Shown here one piece after another: positions 7,865 to 10,467 of a stretch of 10,467 nt of DNA (position 1 is its first letter; each line of letters begins with the position of its first letter). The notes below the pieces were generated by a model that did no database searches, was not told the DNA's origin, and was given only the letters and a program-made list of their open reading frames with translations. The DNA is from Desulfobacula sp. (lineage in GTDB: Bacteria; Desulfobacterota; Desulfobacteria; Desulfobacterales; Desulfobacteraceae), in NCBI GenBank assembly GCA_011390085.1, contig JAABTB010000052.1, forward strand, positions 1-10,467, in the 5' to 3' direction. The position numbers were made by a program, and so were the translations under genes.

Positions 7865-9143
7865 TATGAAGCCTCTCCAGGTTCCGGACAATCTTTGGTA
7901 CAGCACCGGAATGGTTCAAAAACACCTCATGATTCAATCGGCCCATCCGGTTTTGAAGATCCTGGCTTCCCAGCAGGATGTCCAGCTCATGGGCCAGTTC
8001 GGTTTCAGAACCGACCTGTTTTGAACCGCCGTGGTCCTTCATCAGAGTGGATATCAAAAGGAAATCCGACATATCCGGTCCAAACAAGACAGGCTTTGAA
8101 AAGGCAGCCGGTTCCAGGGGGTTATGGCCCCCTTCCGATACCAGGGATCCCCCGATATAAGCGGCATGGCAAAGGGCATAAAGACGCGAGAGGACACCCA
8201 TTTCATCCACCAGGACGATTTCATTGGGCAATGAAGGCGCCTGTGACAGCAGGGAAGCACAAATGCCCATGGATACGATATGCGGCAGCAAGGCATGACA
8301 CCGCCGGGGATCTCGCGGGGCAAGGATCATCATCAGATCCGGGTATTTTGGCTTCAGTTGTTGATAGACCCTGAGCAGGATATCCTCTTCTCCCTCATGG
8401 GTGCTGCCGGCAACCCATACAAGGGTTTGGGCCTGAATATTCAACCGCTCTCTCATGGCCGGAATAAAGGAGTCCTCCACATCTTCCACAGCCTGGTCGA
8501 ATTTCAGATTGCCGGTGACCTGTATTTTTTCCGGACTGATCCCCAGACCTTGAAACCTGTCGGCGTCCATGGGGCTCTGAGCCATGATCTCTGTAAAACA
8601 GGAGAATACAGTTGAAAAAAACCGTTTAAACCGCAGATACCCCTTGAATGACCTTTTTGACAGCCTTGCATTGATCAGTACAACGGGTATCCACCTTTTT
8701 TCCATTTCAGACAGAAAATTGGGCCAGATATCGGTCTCTACAATGACCACGGCGTCAGGGTCAATAAAGGTTGCGATTCTCCGGACGGAATATCCAAAAT
8801 CAAAAGGAAAATATCCCAATTGATCCACCATCCCCGGTTTTATAAAAGATTGCCTGGCCGTTTCAAGCCCGGTCCGGGTGGAAGCGGTAAAAACGATGCT
8901 GACATGCCCATATTGGTCTTTTAGCGCCTTGACAAGGGAAACCACGGATCTGACCTCTCCGACGGAAAGGGCATGAATCCAGATTCTTTTTTCTCCCGGT
9001 TTTTTGGCTTTCCAGGCGGTTCCAAAACCAAACCGCAATAACAGGTTGGCCCTTCTTTTATCCGAGAACAGATAGATCAGCGGCAAAGAGAGAACAAAGA
9101 CAGCCATGAAAAAATTCATCATTAGGTTATATAGCATCATCAT
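7857..9143 (-). CDS. waaA: 3-deoxy-D-manno-octulosonic acid transferase WaaA (KdtA)
   Basis: This is a GT30 GT-B glycosyltransferase of 428 residues, the usual length. It moves Kdo (here possibly also Kdo8N) from the CMP-sugar onto lipid A precursor at the cytoplasmic face of the inner membrane. It has an N-terminal membrane anchor (about residues 8-26), then WIHALSVGEV with the catalytic Glu63, equivalent to Glu60 of E. coli WaaA. Later come VIVETDIWPN, INARLSKRS, the donor-site AGSTHEGEE (His249), APRDPRR and the GGSLVSEGGHNPLEPAAF loop (His340, Asn341, Glu344). Three ATG codons stand in a row at the start; I use the first, with GGGAAA about ten bases upstream. It lies 18 bases after lptG. 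Whether it adds one or more Kdo residues, and whether it accepts Kdo8N, cannot be read from the sequence. Confidence 0.96.
   Translation of the reverse strand: MMMLYNLMMNFFMAVFVLSLPLIYLFSDKRRANLLLRFGFGTAWKAKKPGEKRIWIHALSVGEVRSVVSLVKALKDQYGHVSIVFTASTRTGLETARQSFIKPGMVDQLGYFPFDFGYSVRRIATFIDPDAVVIVETDIWPNFLSEMEKRWIPVVLINARLSKRSFKGYLRFKRFFSTVFSCFTEIMAQSPMDADRFQGLGISPEKIQVTGNLKFDQAVEDVEDSFIPAMRERLNIQAQTLVWVAGSTHEGEEDILLRVYQQLKPKYPDLMMILAPRDPRRCHALLPHIVSMGICASLLSQAPSLPNEIVLVDEMGVLSRLYALCHAAYIGGSLVSEGGHNPLEPAAFSKPVLFGPDMSDFLLISTLMKDHGGSKQVGSETELAHELDILLGSQDLQNRMGRLNHEVFLNHSGAVPKIVRNLERLHIV
7872..7878 (-). promoter_or_regulatory. Ribosome binding site deciding the TTG start of lpxK
   Basis: On the minus strand this reads GGAGAGG, seven bases before TTG at 7864-7862. 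It lies within the last codons of waaA (Leu-Glu-Arg-Leu). No comparable site precedes the alternative GTG at 7906, so this site decides the start and implies coupling to waaA translation. Confidence 0.65.
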
Positions 9144-9161
9144 GACAGGTTTCCCGATTTT

Positions 9162-10238
9162 TTATCCTGTATGCATCAGGTAAATCAAACCCGTGCTGAA
9201 AAAAAAGAGGTTGGTCATCCATGCGCTGATAAGGGGCGGAAGGATACCTCCATACCCCAAGGAAATGCAAAACCCGTACATGATCCAGTACAGGGCGGCA
9301 ATCACAACCCCAAGGGCAATGGTTACCGGCAGATTTCTTTTTGCAAAGGATCTCATTCCCGTGGCCGCCCCCGTCAGGACCATGATGATACAGATAAAGG
9401 GAAAGGCGATTTTCCCGTTGAGGTCCACCTCATAGGGTGTGGCGTCATAGCCTTCCGTTTTGACCTTTTGGACATATTTTCTCAACTCGGAAAAGCTCAT
9501 CTCTTCGGATTTTTTGGCAACCGTTTCAAGATCCTCGGGTTTAAAAGTCAGCGGGATGCTCATTTTCTCATGGGTCTTTACCCCATAGTCTGTTGAATCC
9601 TTTGCATGGACCTGCTCAATCAATTTTTCAAAAACCCATTCTCCGTCGATATAAAATCCCATCTTTGCATCTATGCGGGATTCAAGCCCGAAATGCTCGT
9701 CCAGGGATGTGATGGTGACGCCTGCAACGGATTTTCGGACAGGATCATAATAATTGATATGAATCAGCCGATTCTCGGATTTGATCCAGATATCCTCCCG
9801 GGCCACAGCCATATGGTGCTTTTTCCGAATCACATTGTTTTCGATTTCAAAGACCTTGGACATGGACACCGGGATAAGGGTTTCCCCGAGAAAAAACATG
9901 ATAAAACCCAAAAACAGGGCCACGCATACTGCCGGCTTAATCAGGAAATAGGCATTGATCCCGCTGGATCGGATGGCCAAAAGCTCATTGTTCCGGTTCA
10001 TGATCCCGAAAACCATAATCGTTGCCAGAAGGATACTCGCCGGCGTCAACTGGACAAACATGAAAGGCAGTTTCAAGAGTACATAATGGAGGGCGCCGAG
10101 CAAGGAAATATCTGATTTTAAAAATCTTTCCATCCTGGACAGGTAGTCGATAAATATAAACAGGACAAGGATGATCAATTGAATGACGAAAAAAAACCTG
10201 ATAAATTCCTTTAACCAGTATTTGCTAAGGCAGGACAT
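9162..10238 (-). CDS. lptG: LPS export ABC transporter permease LptG
   Basis: This is a 358-residue LptF/LptG-family permease, close to the normal 360. With LptF and the ATPase LptB it extracts LPS from the inner membrane and passes it to LptC-LptA. Predicted membrane segments by hydrophobicity are residues 11-32, 57-79 and 98-118, then a periplasmic jelly-roll domain of about 150 residues, then 276-295, 304-327 and 334-355, which gives the family's 3+3 layout. The N-terminus (KYWLKEFIRFF... LIILVLFIFIDYL), the MNRNNELLAIRSSG coupling-helix region (80-93) and the PPLISAWMTN segment near the last helix are typical. It is called LptG rather than LptF because a separate LptF tail lies immediately upstream and LptG normally follows LptF. 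A strong ribosome site (AAGGAGG) precedes the ATG. Downstream it is followed closely by waaA, an unusual but functional pairing of export and assembly. Confidence 0.92.
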   Translation of the reverse strand: MSCLSKYWLKEFIRFFFVIQLIILVLFIFIDYLSRMERFLKSDISLLGALHYVLLKLPFMFVQLTPASILLATIMVFGIMNRNNELLAIRSSGINAYFLIKPAVCVALFLGFIMFFLGETLIPVSMSKVFEIENNVIRKKHHMAVAREDIWIKSENRLIHINYYDPVRKSVAGVTITSLDEHFGLESRIDAKMGFYIDGEWVFEKLIEQVHAKDSTDYGVKTHEKMSIPLTFKPEDLETVAKKSEEMSFSELRKYVQKVKTEGYDATPYEVDLNGKIAFPFICIIMVLTGAATGMRSFAKRNLPVTIALGVVIAALYWIMYGFCISLGYGGILPPLISAWMTNLFFFSTGLIYLMHTG

Positions 10239-10242
10239 GGGG

Positions 10243-10467
10243 TTAGGTCCTCCTTAAGACACGGGTTCGGAGAACCGTTATGAAGTTCTGCAGAAAGACC
10301 GGTATCAGCACCGGCTTTTCCTTTGCATTTCTGACCAGAAGAAAAATCCCGGCACAGCCCATGATGATATCCGGTAGCCACATGGCAAGACCCGGAGGGA
10401 ATTTGCCGGTTTCCCCGGCCGACCATCCGGCTGCCAGAAAAAAATAATAGAGCAGAAAAAAGAAAAC
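10243..10467 (-). CDS. lptF: LPS export ABC transporter permease LptF, C-terminal 74 residues (5' part outside window)
   Basis: An open minus-strand frame enters from the right edge and ends with TAA at 10245-10243, four bases before the lptG ATG. The 74 visible residues start in the hydrophobic VFFFLLYYFF, continue with GKFPPGLAMWLPDIIMG and another hydrophobic stretch (IIMGCAGIFLLV), and end in a basic tail rich in Arg. The pattern 'helix, short loop, PP-x-AMW-LP, last helix' is the C-terminal membrane pair of LptF/LptG permeases, and the same motif (PPLISAWMTN) occurs in the neighbouring LptG. No start codon is visible because the gene begins outside the window. Together with LptG it forms the heterodimeric membrane part of the LPS extractor. 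Family membership is clear; the name LptF rests on its position upstream of lptG. Confidence 0.85.
   Translation of the reverse strand, partial: VFFFLLYYFFLAAGWSAGETGKFPPGLAMWLPDIIMGCAGIFLLVRNAKEKPVLIPVFLQNFITVLRTRVLRRT
10249..10255 (-). promoter_or_regulatory. Ribosome binding site of lptG inside the end of lptF
   Basis: The minus strand reads AAGGAGG, ten bases before the lptG ATG at 10238. It falls in the last codons of lptF (Leu-Arg-Arg), so export permease subunits are likely translated from one message. Confidence 0.7.

Noticed and set aside
7865..7906. GTG at 7906 as the lpxK start
   Set aside because: No ribosome site precedes it and it deepens the overlap with waaA to 50 bases, while the TTG at 7864 has GGAGAGG at ideal spacing.
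7820..8374. A 184-codon open frame on the plus strand
   Set aside because: It is antisense to the end of waaA and the start of lpxK, and its composition is dominated by Pro, Gly, Arg and His from reversed codons.

Overview
The window is a tightly packed block of lipopolysaccharide (LPS) inner-core and lipid A genes from a Gram-negative bacterium. Protein style and gene order recall sulfate-reducing Desulfobacterota (Desulfobacterales-like). That taxonomic guess comes from memory of similar proteins, not from a search. Almost every base is coding, the longest gap between genes is under 20 bases, and there are no RNA genes, insertion sequences, CRISPR arrays or long repeats that I can see.

Left part, plus strand (1-2940): a 5'-truncated kdnB, then kdsB, then a GT4 glycosyltransferase, in a short co-directional run. 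KdnB and this type of KdsB are the pair described in Shewanella for 8-amino-3,8-dideoxy-D-manno-octulosonate (Kdo8N). KdnB oxidises C8 of Kdo, KdnA (not in the window, expected upstream) transaminates it, and KdsB makes the CMP-activated sugar.

Right part, minus strand (10467 down to 2882): lptF (only its 3' end is in the window), lptG, waaA, lpxK, an lpxL/htrB-type acyltransferase, waaF-like and waaC-like heptosyltransferases, and a GT2 glycosyltransferase. Overlaps or gaps of a few bases at most junctions indicate one operon with translational coupling. In pathway order, LpxK phosphorylates the lipid A disaccharide and WaaA adds Kdo or Kdo8N. The LpxL-type enzyme adds a secondary acyl chain, the GT9 and GT2 enzymes build the core, and LptFG (with LptB) extracts finished LPS from the inner membrane.

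The two runs converge, and their last genes overlap tail to tail by 59 bp. The most interesting biological reading is that an amino-Kdo supply branch sits beside the Kdo transferase and inner-core operon, which predicts a Kdo8N-containing inner core. At sequence level, two junctions share the same 8-base stop/start overlap (NTGTTTRA). It supports a TTG start for lpxK and suggests a rare CTG start for waaC.
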